Below are positions 1 through 6,558 of a stretch of 15,772 nucleotides of DNA, piece after piece. The notes under the pieces were generated by a model. That model made no database searches, had not been told where the DNA came from, and worked only from the letters and a program-made list of their open reading frames with translations. Both the position numbers and the translations under genes were made by a program. Every line of letters starts with the position of its first letter. The stretch's first letter is position 1. This DNA is from an uncultured Subdoligranulum sp. Lineage in GTDB: Bacteria; Bacillota_A; Clostridia; Oscillospirales; Ruminococcaceae. The stretch is taken from the NCBI RefSeq assembly GCF_937890665.1, contig NZ_CALADU010000251.1, positions 1 through 15,772 on the forward strand, written 5' to 3'.

Positions 1-576
1 ATCCGGGTTGAGCAGATCGAACACCCGCACCTCATATCCCGCTCCTTTGAGATAACCACCACTCTTGCGCAGGATCTCGCCTTTGGGATCTGTGATGACC
101 ATGGAGCAGCCAGCTTCCAGCACATTGGGAACAGCATATGTCCGGGTCTTGCCCGCGCCGGAGCCGCCCACGACAAGTACGTTGGTATTGTGCTTGTGTT
201 TATAGCCATCCACACCGATGCGGAAGTTGCGCGTCATCAGCAGGTTGGGGCCTTGGGTATCGCGGTAACGGCGGTTGAGTTCTTTGGCGTTCCCCCAGCG
301 GGCAGAGCCGTGTTCCTCTCCCGGGCGAGTGTTATGGTGTTCGCTGGACGCGACCAAGGCAATCACAGCATACAGGCCGGTGAAGATCAGCAGGAAGCGC
401 GGGGTCTGGCTGCTCCATGCAAGGGGAAGCGGCTGCGCCAACATCTCATTGCAGGCGTTCAGCAACCCGGACAGATTCATGTCGGGCTGCCAGCGCATGG
501 CCAGGGCAGCTGCGGCCCACCAGATCAGCGGAAGAGGCAGCAGCCAGATCCACCAAGGGGTCGGTGTTTTCTGCAA
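1..576 (-). CDS. VirD4/TraG-type coupling protein, N-terminal part (cut by window edge)
   Basis: Type IV coupling protein: a membrane ATPase that recruits the relaxase-DNA complex to the conjugation channel. The window holds the first 192 residues; the rest lies beyond position 1. Two hydrophobic helices are visible (about residues 8-27 and 61-77). They are followed by the family's soluble entry (GSARWGNAKEL, 90-100) and a perfect Walker A, GGSGAGKT, at residues 137-144 (bases 145-168), then DPKGE at 163-167. This arrangement is typical of VirD4/TraG proteins in Firmicute elements. I start it at TTG 576: an in-frame stop (577-579) lies directly upstream, AAGGGG sits six bases before the TTG, and later ATGs would delete the first membrane helix. 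A PcfB homologue two kilobases upstream fits the same secretion step. Walker B and the all-alpha domain cannot be seen. Confidence 0.93.
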   Translation of the reverse strand, partial: MQKTPTPWWIWLLPLPLIWWAAAALAMRWQPDMNLSGLLNACNEMLAQPLPLAWSSQTPRFLLIFTGLYAVIALVASSEHHNTRPGEEHGSARWGNAKELNRRYRDTQGPNLLMTRNFRIGVDGYKHKHNTNVLVVGGSGAGKTRTYAVPNVLEAGCSMVITDPKGEILRKSGGYLKGAGYEVRVFDLLNPD

Positions 577-588
577 TCAGCACCCCTT
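574..588 (-). promoter_or_regulatory. Ribosome site and TTG start of the coupling protein
   Basis: On the minus strand AAGGGG (588-583) precedes TTG (576-574) by six bases, and a TGA (579-577) abuts the TTG. Upstream, the 58 bases between the previous gene's stop and this start hold only mini-frames: MMESKIRV from 638 and a five-codon frame MAKGC that ends at this TGA. I do not call these genes. Confidence 0.55.
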
Positions 589-634
589 CGCCATCAACGG
601 AGCGATAGGATTTACACTCTGATTTTTGATTCCA

Positions 635-943
635 TCATCCACGTTCCATATTTCCTCTTGAACGCTTTGGCGAAGCACTTTGCTGCCTTGTTGGCGGAGC
701 CACTTCGCAAATGCTTTCCAACACTTCTTCCAGCAGTTTCTTTTTGAATGGATTCTTGAAATCACTTGAACTGCAATATACAGCACCGTTTTCACCAATG
801 GTACATAACAGTTTCAAATTTCCGGGCACCTTGTCATGACGAACTGCCAGTTCTCCTTCCTCTGTGATGTGTGTGGAAAAACCACGTTTCTTTAAGGCTT
901 CTGATACCGCCTCATAAAATTGCTGCAAATCTTTGTCCTTCAT
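635..943 (-). CDS. Hypothetical protein, 102 residues
   Basis: I do not recognise this protein. It starts MKDKDLQQFYEAVSEALKKRGF with an amphipathic helix, continues with a short beta-rich middle (ITEEGELAVRHD, residues about 26-37), and ends with a basic, proline/serine-rich tail. No signal peptide, membrane helix or cysteine motif is seen. The ATG at 943 overlaps the TGA of the DUF4240 gene by the ATGA arrangement, and GGAGGAGAG lies upstream at good spacing, so this start is well supported over an in-frame ATG at 1042. Its place between DUF4240 and the coupling protein, in one transcription unit, suggests an accessory role in the element. Function unknown. Confidence 0.72.
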   Translation of the reverse strand: MKDKDLQQFYEAVSEALKKRGFSTHITEEGELAVRHDKVPGNLKLLCTIGENGAVYCSSSDFKNPFKKKLLEEVLESICEVAPPTRQQSASPKRSRGNMERG

Positions 944-1761
944 CGCACATCTCTCCTCCTTTCGCGAACCATCGTTTTGGCGCTTTCTGCACCGCCTGAA
1001 CGCTGCCTCTTGCCGGCTTCCCAGTCTGTCCGCTTTTTCCACAGAGCAGGAAGGGCGTGCGGCAAAGCCGGGGCCACTTCTGCGGTGTCGATGGTGAGCG
1101 TCTTGGCCAGTTCTTCGGCCAGATCATCTTTGGGTTCGTCTTTGTGCTGGGCCGAGAAGAACTCCCTGGGGATATTGCTGCGCTGCAGACGGTACTCGAT
1201 CTCGGTCTGCAGCATCTGGTGTTCCAGATCCTGGTCAAACCCACCCACATCGTATCTTCGGATCAGCGCACGGTTCATGCAGATTCGCTCCACCTGCTGA
1301 GGCAGATCCTTGCAATCAGGGTAACGGCGGCGCAGTGCCTGGCCGTCAGGGGCATCGGGTCGAAACAACGCAAGATACTTTCTGCCGGTATAGGCATACA
1401 TAGCGATATACCCGCAGAGCTCCCACTCAGCTTCTCCGAAGGGCACCCGCATCCTGGCCAGACGTTCAGGATCGGCCACGGCAGACAAATACACGGCCCG
1501 CCCCTGCATGACCAGCCAAGCGCGAAAATCCATAAAGCGGTCATCTGAAGTTCCATAGTTGATAATAGAGGCTGCCGTGCACAATTTGGGGGTATTGGCC
1601 AGCTGCATAAAGGCTTGCTGCAGACGATACCATGCAAAGAAGTCTCGGTCAGGCAGTCGGGTCAGCTCCCAAAACAGTGCCTCCATCATGGAGGCTTCAT
1701 TCTGCGGATTGGCCACCTGTTGTGCCCGTTCGATCAGGCTCCAGAAATCTTCGGTATTCAA
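940..1761 (-). CDS. DUF4240-family protein
   Basis: Matches the DUF4240 pattern: an N-terminal FWSLIERAQQ helix, a middle with AASIINYGTSDDRFMDFRAWLVMQG (roughly residues 63-87), then a segment corresponding to 'DPERLA'. The family has no established biochemical function. After about residue 150 the protein leaves the usual domain and adds a charged C-terminal extension (EEFFSAQHKDEPKDDLAEELAK region, then basic residues). Start choice: AGGAGG (1774-1769) is seven bases from TTG 1761, whereas it directly touches ATG 1767, so TTG is preferred; the ATG would add two residues. It follows an intrinsic terminator (1781-1811), so it depends on read-through or on a promoter I cannot identify. Its stop overlaps the next start (ATGA). 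Confidence 0.8.
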   Translation of the reverse strand: MNTEDFWSLIERAQQVANPQNEASMMEALFWELTRLPDRDFFAWYRLQQAFMQLANTPKLCTAASIINYGTSDDRFMDFRAWLVMQGRAVYLSAVADPERLARMRVPFGEAEWELCGYIAMYAYTGRKYLALFRPDAPDGQALRRRYPDCKDLPQQVERICMNRALIRRYDVGGFDQDLEHQMLQTEIEYRLQRSNIPREFFSAQHKDEPKDDLAEELAKTLTIDTAEVAPALPHALPALWKKRTDWEAGKRQRSGGAESAKTMVRERRRDVR

Positions 1762-1775
1762 GAACATCCCTCCTC
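1759..1775 (-). promoter_or_regulatory. Shine-Dalgarno that favours a TTG start for DUF4240 gene
   Basis: GAGGAGGG (1775-1768) runs straight into ATG (1767-1765), leaving no spacer. The in-frame TTG at 1761-1759 sits at a normal seven-base spacing from AGGAGG. Confidence 0.5.
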
Positions 1776-1780
1776 ATCAA

Positions 1781-1811
1781 ATAGAAAATGCCAGGGAAAA
1801 TTTCCCTGGCA
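1781..1811 (-). terminator. Intrinsic terminator after the 104-residue hypothetical gene
   Basis: Forward-strand bases 1789-1811 form arms TGCCAGGGAAA and TTTCCCTGGCA around a single base, so the folded stem is about 9-11 bp with a small A/T loop. Read on the minus strand the stem is followed by TTTTCTATTT (1788-1779). It lies 17 bases past the stop of the upstream hypothetical gene and just before the DUF4240 ribosome site. It probably limits, rather than abolishes, expression of the coupling-protein segment. Confidence 0.8.
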
Positions 1812-1827
1812 GGATACAGATAGTACT

Positions 1828-2142
1828 TCAGCGTGTATGCCCGAAGAGTCGAAACGGCACTTTGGCGCGCAGCAGATTGGCAAGAGCCGCATCGGCGGCA
1901 TCGGTATAACCGCCACTGGCAATGCGCTGGTTGCGCAGGTCATTGAGGGCATTCCTTGCCAGCAAGTATTCGGCATCCCCCAGGCGCAGATGTCCGGGTG
2001 CCGTGGCATCGATGCGCAGAATCAGCCGGCCGATTTCGGTATAGGATTTGCCCTTGTACTTTCTCTCGCGGTACTGCGCATGGAGTGCGCGGATGAGGAT
2101 GCTTTTGTCGTTCCGGTCCATCTTCATAACTCGTTCGCTCAT
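1828..2142 (-). CDS. Hypothetical protein, 104 residues
   Basis: A small, basic, mostly helical protein that I do not recognise. It carries DRNDKSILIRALHAQYRERK (about residues 9-28), then KGKSYTEIGRLILRIDATAP and a second helical part with a GDAEYLLARNALNDLRNQ stretch. The charge and helices would suit a small nucleic-acid- or protein-binding accessory protein, but no known motif is present. AAGGAGG lies seven bases before ATG 2142, which decides the start over the internal ATGs at codons 6 and 8. It sits alone between a 90-bp gap after PcfB and an intrinsic terminator. Confidence 0.72.
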   Translation of the reverse strand: MSERVMKMDRNDKSILIRALHAQYRERKYKGKSYTEIGRLILRIDATAPGHLRLGDAEYLLARNALNDLRNQRIASGGYTDAADAALANLLRAKVPFRLFGHTR

Positions 2143-2232
2143 TGGGGTTCCTCCTTATGGTTCGTTTTACCGAAACAGTATCACACACGGGTGCAAATAG
2201 CCATCCCCCAAATGAAAACAAACGGAAAACTT
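2143..2232. other. 90-bp intergenic gap between PcfB and hypothetical gene
   Basis: AT-richer than its surroundings. On the minus strand it contains TGTGATACT, a weak extended -10 look-alike, but I see no matching -35 at the right distance. There is no hairpin with a T-run. I see no gene in it. It may hold a promoter for the hypothetical gene downstream, but I cannot support one. Confidence 0.3.
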
Positions 2233-2964
2233 TTACCCGCGTACCGGACCGTCGCGGCGGATTCGAATGGGCGATCTGGGCATAGGCGAATGTTCCTTGC
2301 GGGCGGCCAGAATGGCGCGGATTTCTCCCAATTCCAGTCGGACGCTGGGGCGTCTACCCTGGGCCCGTACCTGGTCGGCGCGGAATCCGGGCCACATAGG
2401 CGGCGATTTCTCGCTGCTGTTCGAGGAATGCATGGACGGAGGGACGGGTTCCGGCTCCGTCTGGCGACGGGCCGGGAAAGGAAAAAACGGTGCTTCCTCC
2501 TTCTGAGGCTCTTTCTGCGGCGTGTCCGGTGCTTCAGTGGGCACAGCCTCCATGTCCTGCGCCACCTCGTCCACCGCTTCTGCCATGCCGGTGTCCACCA
2601 CATCCAGCTGCAGGCGGTCAAAGATCCGATTCACCTTGGAGGCATCGTCGGCCAGGATCGCGATCTCGATATGGTCGGGATCAGTCTTGTCCCGCATGGG
2701 GACAAACAGTAGGCCGTGCATCTTCGCTTCGTGGGCGAACTCCCGCATCCGCTCTTTCTCCACCGAGAAGAACTTCAGCGGCTTGCCTTCCCGCAGCAGG
2801 CGGACCAGCCTGGTTTTGCCGTGGGTCTTTTTCTGGTCCTGAAGCACCGAGGCCACAAACTTGGCAAAGGTGACCGCTGCCGATCCCGAGAGCCGCAGGG
2901 CAACCTCGGTGCCCTCCAGCGAGTAGCGGACAACCTGATCTGCCGGTTCTGCGCCGTAGTTCAT
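2233..2964 (-). CDS. PcfB-like (DUF3801) conjugation accessory protein
   Basis: The N-terminal ~125 residues match DUF3801, the family of PcfB from pheromone plasmid pCF10, an accessory factor that works with the VirD4-like coupling protein. Visible features: GTEVALRLSGSAAVTFAKF near residues 18-36, then KTRLVRLLREGKPLKFFSV, REFAHEAKMHGLLFVPMRD, and DHIEIAILADDASKVNRIFDRL. From about 130 to 200 the chain is an acidic, proline-rich linker. It ends in an arginine-rich tail (residues about 200-243) that could contact DNA or the coupling protein. The ATG overlaps the DUF4314 stop (ATGA), and AAGGAG sits upstream at good spacing. In many related elements this gene lies next to virD4; here three genes separate them. 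Confidence 0.85.
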   Translation of the reverse strand: MNYGAEPADQVVRYSLEGTEVALRLSGSAAVTFAKFVASVLQDQKKTHGKTRLVRLLREGKPLKFFSVEKERMREFAHEAKMHGLLFVPMRDKTDPDHIEIAILADDASKVNRIFDRLQLDVVDTGMAEAVDEVAQDMEAVPTEAPDTPQKEPQKEEAPFFPFPARRQTEPEPVPPSMHSSNSSEKSPPMWPGFRADQVRAQGRRPSVRLELGEIRAILAARKEHSPMPRSPIRIRRDGPVRG

Positions 2965-3233
2965 CTGGCTTCTCCTTTGCGTTGATGAGTTTGTTTGGCC
3001 TTCGGACGACTAATCACCTCAAAGGAATCCGTTCCGGGCAGAAGGCTCAGTGACCGGCCGTTGTCCCACTTCATAAGCAGCTGCCCCACATCATCCACGC
3101 CCATCACCGTGCCTGTCGTACCGGGCGGGATAGGCTGGGGATCGTCGGGCATAGCCAGCAACCGAACGCGGGTGCCGGGCGGACAGTGGTCACGGGCGTA
3201 TTGGAGCCGATGTTTCCATTGTGTTTCGTTCAT
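2961..3233 (-). CDS. DUF4314-family protein
   Basis: A 90-residue protein matching DUF4314, small SH3-like proteins of unknown function common in Firmicute conjugative elements. Diagnostic stretch: CPPGTRVRLLAMPDD (about 17-31), then PIPPGTTGTVMGVDDVGQL and a closing DNGRSLSLLPGTDSFEVI. GGAGA precedes ATG 3233, which supports this start over an upstream in-frame ATG. The first 44 bases overlap the 3' end of the relaxase gene in another frame, and its last four overlap the PcfB start, so the three proteins are probably made in step. Confidence 0.85.
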   Translation of the reverse strand: MNETQWKHRLQYARDHCPPGTRVRLLAMPDDPQPIPPGTTGTVMGVDDVGQLLMKWDNGRSLSLLPGTDSFEVISRPKAKQTHQRKGEAR

Positions 3234-4506
3234 AGGCGTTTCTCCTTTCCTGTTCGGCACGGCGCTTCTGTTCTTTTTCCTGACGCTGTGCCATTTCCAG
3301 TGAATGTTCTTCGATTCGTTTGCACAGTTTGATGATCTTGCGCAGTTCCTGCAAATGTTGGGTGAGCAGCGGGATTTGCCCACTCTCCGGATCCGTCTTG
3401 TACAAACGATTGCGCTCTGCGTTCAGCTGTCGCACTTCCGCTTCCGTTTTTGCCCGGAGTTCTTGCAGCTGCGGCAGGGTACGGATATCCCGACGTATCA
3501 GGAATTCCATCTGCTCGATCCGTTTGTCGAGCTGGCGGATTTCCTCCCTCATGGCCGGAGATGGATGCCATGGCTTGCGGCGGAAAACACCCAGCATATA
3601 CAGTTCCCGATAATAGAAAACGCGCAAGCCTTTGAGCTTGCGCGCTTTCTGGTAGGTCCCGTGCAGCCGGACATGACGGACGTTTGGTTGGCTTGGGTAG
3701 GTTTTCTGCGAATAGAGGATACGCTGTTTGATGGCCTCCGGGGTATACTGCTTTCCCAGGGTTTTGAAACGCACAAAGCGTTCTTTGCTCGGTGGACGCA
3801 AGGTGGGATACTTTCTTCCCATGCGTATCTCATACCCTTTGCGTTCCAGCGCCCTGACAAACTGGGGCCAGGTCACACATTGGCTGACGGCCTCCTCGAT
3901 ATCCTGCCGGATCAGGGTCCGCCAGGTCGGCTTGCCGGTTTCTTCTGCCTGCCACTTGGCATACTGCTTTTTCCCTCTCTCCCCTTGCGGATCTTCAATC
4001 ACTGAAAGACCGTATCTTCTGCAGAGCGCATCGGAACGGGCCCTTACTTCGGTATAGTAGGACTTGGCATTGCTGTGGTATTTCCGACCATTGTCCATCG
4101 CCACCGAACACCACACAATGTGATTGTGATAGTGTTTGGTGTTGAGGTGGGTGGTAACCACCGCTTGAAAACGGCCTTGCAGCAGTTGCTCGGCCAGCTC
4201 CACCCCAATCTGGTGAGCCAGTTCCGGAGTCACTTCTCCTTCGGCAAAACTCTGGACGAGGTGGTATCCCTGCACACCATCTGTTTGCTGCCAGCGCTGT
4301 ACTGTATCCCGCATATCCTCGAAGGCGGTTTCGCACACACAGCTGAGTCCCGTTTCAAAACAATCCGACTCCGTTTTTTCGCGGTTGAGGGCATAGTCCA
4401 CTGCGTCCTGCAAAGACTTGGGATTGCGTATCGTCTTAGTTTTATCCCGCACATAGTCCACTGCTCGGTCCAGGCGGCGGACGGGGATAATAGATGTATA
4501 GGCCAT
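3190..4506 (-). CDS. MOBP-type relaxase (MobA/VirD2 family)
   Basis: Nicks oriT and pilots the transferred strand. The N-terminus carries AVDYVRDKTKT (Y18 is the likely nucleophile) and the metal-binding motif III HLNTKHYHNHIVW, with histidines 120, 125, 127 and 129. Then follow KYHSNAKSYYTEVRARSDALCRRYGL (about 142-167), the usual MobA/VirD2 continuation, and a basic helical C-terminal half (about 320-430) rich in K, R, E and Q. At 438 residues the length is normal for the family. ATG 4506 has GGAGGAAGG upstream and lies three bases after the previous stop. MobC is encoded two genes upstream, as expected for a relaxosome. The gene contains a terminator-like hairpin (3617-3648), listed separately. 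I find no truncation or frameshift. Confidence 0.94.
   Translation of the reverse strand: MAYTSIIPVRRLDRAVDYVRDKTKTIRNPKSLQDAVDYALNREKTESDCFETGLSCVCETAFEDMRDTVQRWQQTDGVQGYHLVQSFAEGEVTPELAHQIGVELAEQLLQGRFQAVVTTHLNTKHYHNHIVWCSVAMDNGRKYHSNAKSYYTEVRARSDALCRRYGLSVIEDPQGERGKKQYAKWQAEETGKPTWRTLIRQDIEEAVSQCVTWPQFVRALERKGYEIRMGRKYPTLRPPSKERFVRFKTLGKQYTPEAIKQRILYSQKTYPSQPNVRHVRLHGTYQKARKLKGLRVFYYRELYMLGVFRRKPWHPSPAMREEIRQLDKRIEQMEFLIRRDIRTLPQLQELRAKTEAEVRQLNAERNRLYKTDPESGQIPLLTQHLQELRKIIKLCKRIEEHSLEMAQRQEKEQKRRAEQERRNAYERNTMETSAPIRP
3617..3648 (-). other. Terminator-like hairpin inside the relaxase gene
   Basis: Forward bases 3621-3629 (CGCGCAAGC) pair perfectly with 3636-3644 (GCTTGCGCG) around a six-base loop. 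On the minus (coding) strand flanking AAAG and TTTT extend the stem by a G-U and three A-U pairs, and TTTTCTATT follows. It encodes the KARKLKGLRVF segment, so it may be coincidental. The A-tract, GC stem and T-tract together look like an intrinsic terminator. Confidence 0.4.
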
Positions 4507-4509
4507 GGC

Positions 4510-5271
4510 TCATCTTCCTTCCTCCCTGGCTTTCCTGGGAGTTTTCTGCTTGGGTTGAGGCGATTCTTCCGGCAGGCATGTATGGCTGATGTTGCGGTAG
4601 TCCATGTCGAAGAAGATTTCTCTCAGTTTTCCGACAAAATGGTTTTCTTCGGCGATTTTTTCGGGTGTCCCGCGGCTCTCGATATAATCTTCGGGATCAC
4701 CATACAGGCGGGTCACCATCTCGTCCTTTTGGGGATCATAGGATATAAAGCGCAGCGCAAAGCACAGTGACGACATTTCCATGCCCACAAAGGATGCAAA
4801 GTGCTGCTGACGGTTTTCCAGTTCTGTTTTCGGTGGATTGATTTCCGCCGTCGGCTGCAGTTGCAGATTGGTTGTACAGACATTGGTCCAGAACTCTATC
4901 GGCAAATCGGACGGCAGATGCAGCTTGCCATGTTCCGGAATATGGGCCATGTAATATCTCTCAGCATTCGGTTCTTTGCTGACCAGAATACCGTCTTTCC
5001 CAGTTTCGCTCACCACAAGCACACAGTTCCATGCCTGATTTTCCATGTCGAATCCCATACATTGGCGCAAGGCCTTGAGCGCATACGGAGGATTGCGAAA
5101 ATCATCATGCACAAAGAAATGGTAATCCGTTTCGCTGAGTACGAGTGCTCTCTTCACAAAGAACTTCTGCGGAGGAAAACATGGCAGCTGTGATGCCGCC
5201 ATCCTTTTAAGCTCATCACCATTATGCGCGCCATACATAAAATTAGCGGTTTCCTGGTATTCCTTCACCAT
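4510..5271 (-). CDS. Hypothetical mobilisation-region protein, 253 residues
   Basis: No function recognised. The core (about residues 43-115) reads LVLSETDYHFF ... ALRQCMGFDMENQAWNCVLV ... GILV ... MAHIPE. The spacing resembles the 137-residue protein encoded on the other side of mobC, and I suspect one family, possibly DUF6329-like, though I could not check that. The C-terminal half contains a stretch describing FASFVGMEMSSLCFALRFISYDPQKDEM and a basic tail (KQKTPRKAREEGR). No signal peptide or membrane helix. ATG 5271 is chosen because GGAGGTG lies eight bases upstream and the start overlaps the MobC stop by seven bases; an ATG seven codons earlier would bury that ribosome site. The stop is three bases before the relaxase start, so it is in the mob operon. 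Confidence 0.75.
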   Translation of the reverse strand: MVKEYQETANFMYGAHNGDELKRMAASQLPCFPPQKFFVKRALVLSETDYHFFVHDDFRNPPYALKALRQCMGFDMENQAWNCVLVVSETGKDGILVSKEPNAERYYMAHIPEHGKLHLPSDLPIEFWTNVCTTNLQLQPTAEINPPKTELENRQQHFASFVGMEMSSLCFALRFISYDPQKDEMVTRLYGDPEDYIESRGTPEKIAEENHFVGKLREIFFDMDYRNISHTCLPEESPQPKQKTPRKAREEGR

Positions 5272-5573
5272 TGGCTCTTCACCTCCTTCCATATTTCCTG
5301 TGACAGCTGAATCATTTTGTCAACACTCTCCTGTCCGGCCACCCCTGTACTGTTCGCTCGGTGGGCCAACTGATTGGCATTGTTGCAGAGTCCGGACACT
5401 TTTCGCAGCAGGTCAGCATGATGGGTACAGGGGCGCGGGCGAATGGTCTTGCCCATAACCAACGCTCGCAGAAACTTTTCACGGGACATCCCGCTTTGTT
5501 CTGCCTGCCGATTCAAATGCTGCAGTTCCTTTTCAGTCAGCCGGAGGGGAATGACATGGCGGCGCTTTCGCAT
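5265..5573 (-). CDS. mobC: MobC-like relaxosome protein
   Basis: A 102-residue relaxosome accessory protein that binds oriT beside the relaxase. The N-terminal half has the ribbon-helix-helix style MobC opening, MRKRRHVIPLRLTEKELQHL, followed by a helix with SGMSREKFLRALVMGKTIRPRP. The C-terminal half carries the classic MobC signature LLRKVSGLCNNANQLAHRAN (about residues 59-78) and a closing amphipathic helix. ATG 5573 is two bases after the upstream stop (TGA-TC-ATG). An in-frame ATG at 5765 would put 64 implausible residues over the preceding gene. The stop overlaps the next start. Identification rests on the NNxNQxAxxxN motif and on the neighbouring relaxase. Confidence 0.9.
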   Translation of the reverse strand: MRKRRHVIPLRLTEKELQHLNRQAEQSGMSREKFLRALVMGKTIRPRPCTHHADLLRKVSGLCNNANQLAHRANSTGVAGQESVDKMIQLSQEIWKEVKSQW

Positions 5574-5575
5574 GA

Positions 5576-5989
5576 TCAGCGAACAGCTGCTAACCGCTCG
5601 CCTTTGCCCGCCGAACACATACAGGGTTCCAATGTCACCTGCCTTTTCGGTACATCCGTAAGTTCCAGAAGTGCCTTGTCCGGCAGATAGGCCCCGAACA
5701 TCTGCCCAGCCACCCTGGTCAGGAGAATTGCTTCTTTTTCGGGGGCGGTTGTAACCAGAGAACAATGGAAAGCCCCATACGCCATATCGTACCCCTCCTT
5801 GGGAATTTTGACTTCAAAGGCGTACCGCTGTCCCAGGGCACTGCAGAACTGCCGGTAGTCTTTTGGCGAGAGCTCCAGCACCTCTTCCGTAATGAAGGGG
5901 TACGGTACGCCCGCCGCCGCTTCTTCTTTCAGCCGTTCCAAGTCGGTGACCAGCGGGTAAAATTGTGCCCGCATCTCAAATCCACTCAT
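5576..5989 (-). CDS. Hypothetical protein upstream of mobC, 137 residues
   Basis: Function unknown. It begins MSGFEMRAQFYPLVTDLERL, has an aromatic/acidic segment PYPFITEEVLELSPKDYRQF (about 29-48), then FEVKIPKEGYDMAYGAFHCSLV and AILLTRVAG ... GAYLPD (to about 104). The last ~30 residues look less ordered and contain CMC. The order LxLSxxDYxxF, GxDM, CxLV, IL, AxxP is shared with the protein encoded downstream of mobC, suggesting divergent relatives. AAGGTG lies upstream of ATG 5989; the longer frame to 6268 would run through the hairpin-rich non-coding stretch and is rejected. It is the first gene after the oriT candidate and runs straight into mobC. Confidence 0.75.
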   Translation of the reverse strand: MSGFEMRAQFYPLVTDLERLKEEAAAGVPYPFITEEVLELSPKDYRQFCSALGQRYAFEVKIPKEGYDMAYGAFHCSLVTTAPEKEAILLTRVAGQMFGAYLPDKALLELTDVPKRQVTLEPCMCSAGKGERLAAVR

Positions 5990-6025
5990 GGTTTTCACCT
6001 TTTCCTTTCCAAATGTAACGCGGCA

Positions 6026-6091
6026 CTGCGTTCGCAGGCTGTCGGGGGTTTGGGGCACACCCCAAGGATCTGCGTTTGGATATCCAAACGC
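6026..6091. other. Candidate oriT: three successive inverted repeats
   Basis: Within the 152-bp non-coding gap upstream of the mob genes there are three short palindromes. CTGCG-TT-CGCAG occupies 6026-6037, TTGGGG-CACA-CCCCAA 6050-6065, and the perfect 20-bp palindrome GCGTTTGGATATCCAAACGC 6072-6091. MOBP elements often carry oriT directly upstream of mobC/relaxase genes as clustered inverted repeats next to nic. Between the last two, the minus strand reads GATCCTTG, loosely like the ATCCTG of IncP-type nic sites but not identical. No T-run follows these stems in either direction, so they do not look like terminators. The nic position is not determined. Confidence 0.45.
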
Positions 6092-6141
6092 TATGCTAGC
6101 AAAACCGTCTGCCAGCAGGTGAGAGGCGGTCCCCTCCCCTA

Positions 6142-6480
6142 TCAGCCAGTGAGGACTTCCCCCTTCTCGGCAGCTTGCAAAACGCCATCCAGTGTGGTAA
6201 GGACCTTGCTGTATTTCTTGGCAAGGCCCACTTCCGCATTGGTAGTCGCATCCGAATGCTTGCTGCAAACCACCAGAACCGTGCAGCGGAGCAGCTTGTC
6301 CCGCACAATTTCGTTAAAAGCATGGCGTTCATCGGGGTTTTCCAGCACAATGAACTGCCCATCCTGCAGACGAGGGCAGACGGGCACATAACCGCACTGG
6401 AAAACAGTGCGGCAATAGCCACGCAATGCCTTGGAGGAAGTGCCTTCCGTAGCACAAACATAAGCCCAGGGTCGTTTCAT
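6142..6480 (-). CDS. Small Rossmann-like protein (nucleoside deoxyribosyltransferase/DUF4406-like)
   Basis: A 112-residue protein whose layout recalls the small nucleoside 2-deoxyribosyltransferase-like/DUF4406 group: an opening beta strand (WAYVCATEG), a helix (SKALRGYCRTVFQCGYVPVCP, about 16-36), an ERHAF segment, then LLRCTVLVVCSKHSDATTNAEVGLAKKYSKVLTTLD (about 63-98). In those families a glutamate such as that in TTNAEVGLA contributes to the active site. I infer the fold only; the substrate is unknown and it may be non-enzymatic. GAAAGGAG lies about eight bases before ATG 6480. The gene opens the mobilisation module, just downstream of the twin palindromes, and is followed by the oriT candidate. 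Confidence 0.6.
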   Translation of the reverse strand: MKRPWAYVCATEGTSSKALRGYCRTVFQCGYVPVCPRLQDGQFIVLENPDERHAFNEIVRDKLLRCTVLVVCSKHSDATTNAEVGLAKKYSKVLTTLDGVLQAAEKGEVLTG

Positions 6481-6504
6481 CTCGAGTCTCCTTTCAAAAA
6501 TGAG

Positions 6505-6535
6505 GCGGAGTGAATCATGCTATGATTCACTCCGC
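6505..6535. repeat. Palindrome 1 (14-bp arms), upstream of the mob module
   Basis: Arms 6505-6518 and 6522-6535 are perfectly complementary, with the three-base centre GCT on the plus strand. The central 23 bp (6509-6531) are the reverse complement of palindrome 2. On the minus strand the stem is followed by CTCATTTTT and then the ribosome site of the next gene, so as RNA it could act as an attenuator; as DNA it could be an operator. Each half contains a GANTC pentamer. Confidence 0.85.
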
Positions 6536-6558
6536 TGTTGGTTTATGTAGCTTTCAGA

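Noticed and set aside
1..576. Truncated pseudogene for the coupling protein
   Set aside because: The frame is intact to the first base of the window, so the missing part is a window-edge effect.
577..638. Mini-genes between the 102-residue hypothetical and the coupling protein (MMESKIRV; MAKGC)
   Set aside because: Too short, with no distinct ribosome sites; more likely by-products of the overlapping starts.
5574..5765. N-terminal extension of MobC to ATG 5765
   Set aside because: The extra 64 residues read the upstream gene out of frame and do not resemble MobC.
5990..6268. Extension of the gene upstream of mobC to ATG 6268
   Set aside because: It would translate the palindrome-rich gap and part of the next gene; the ribosome site at ATG 5989 gives a better start.
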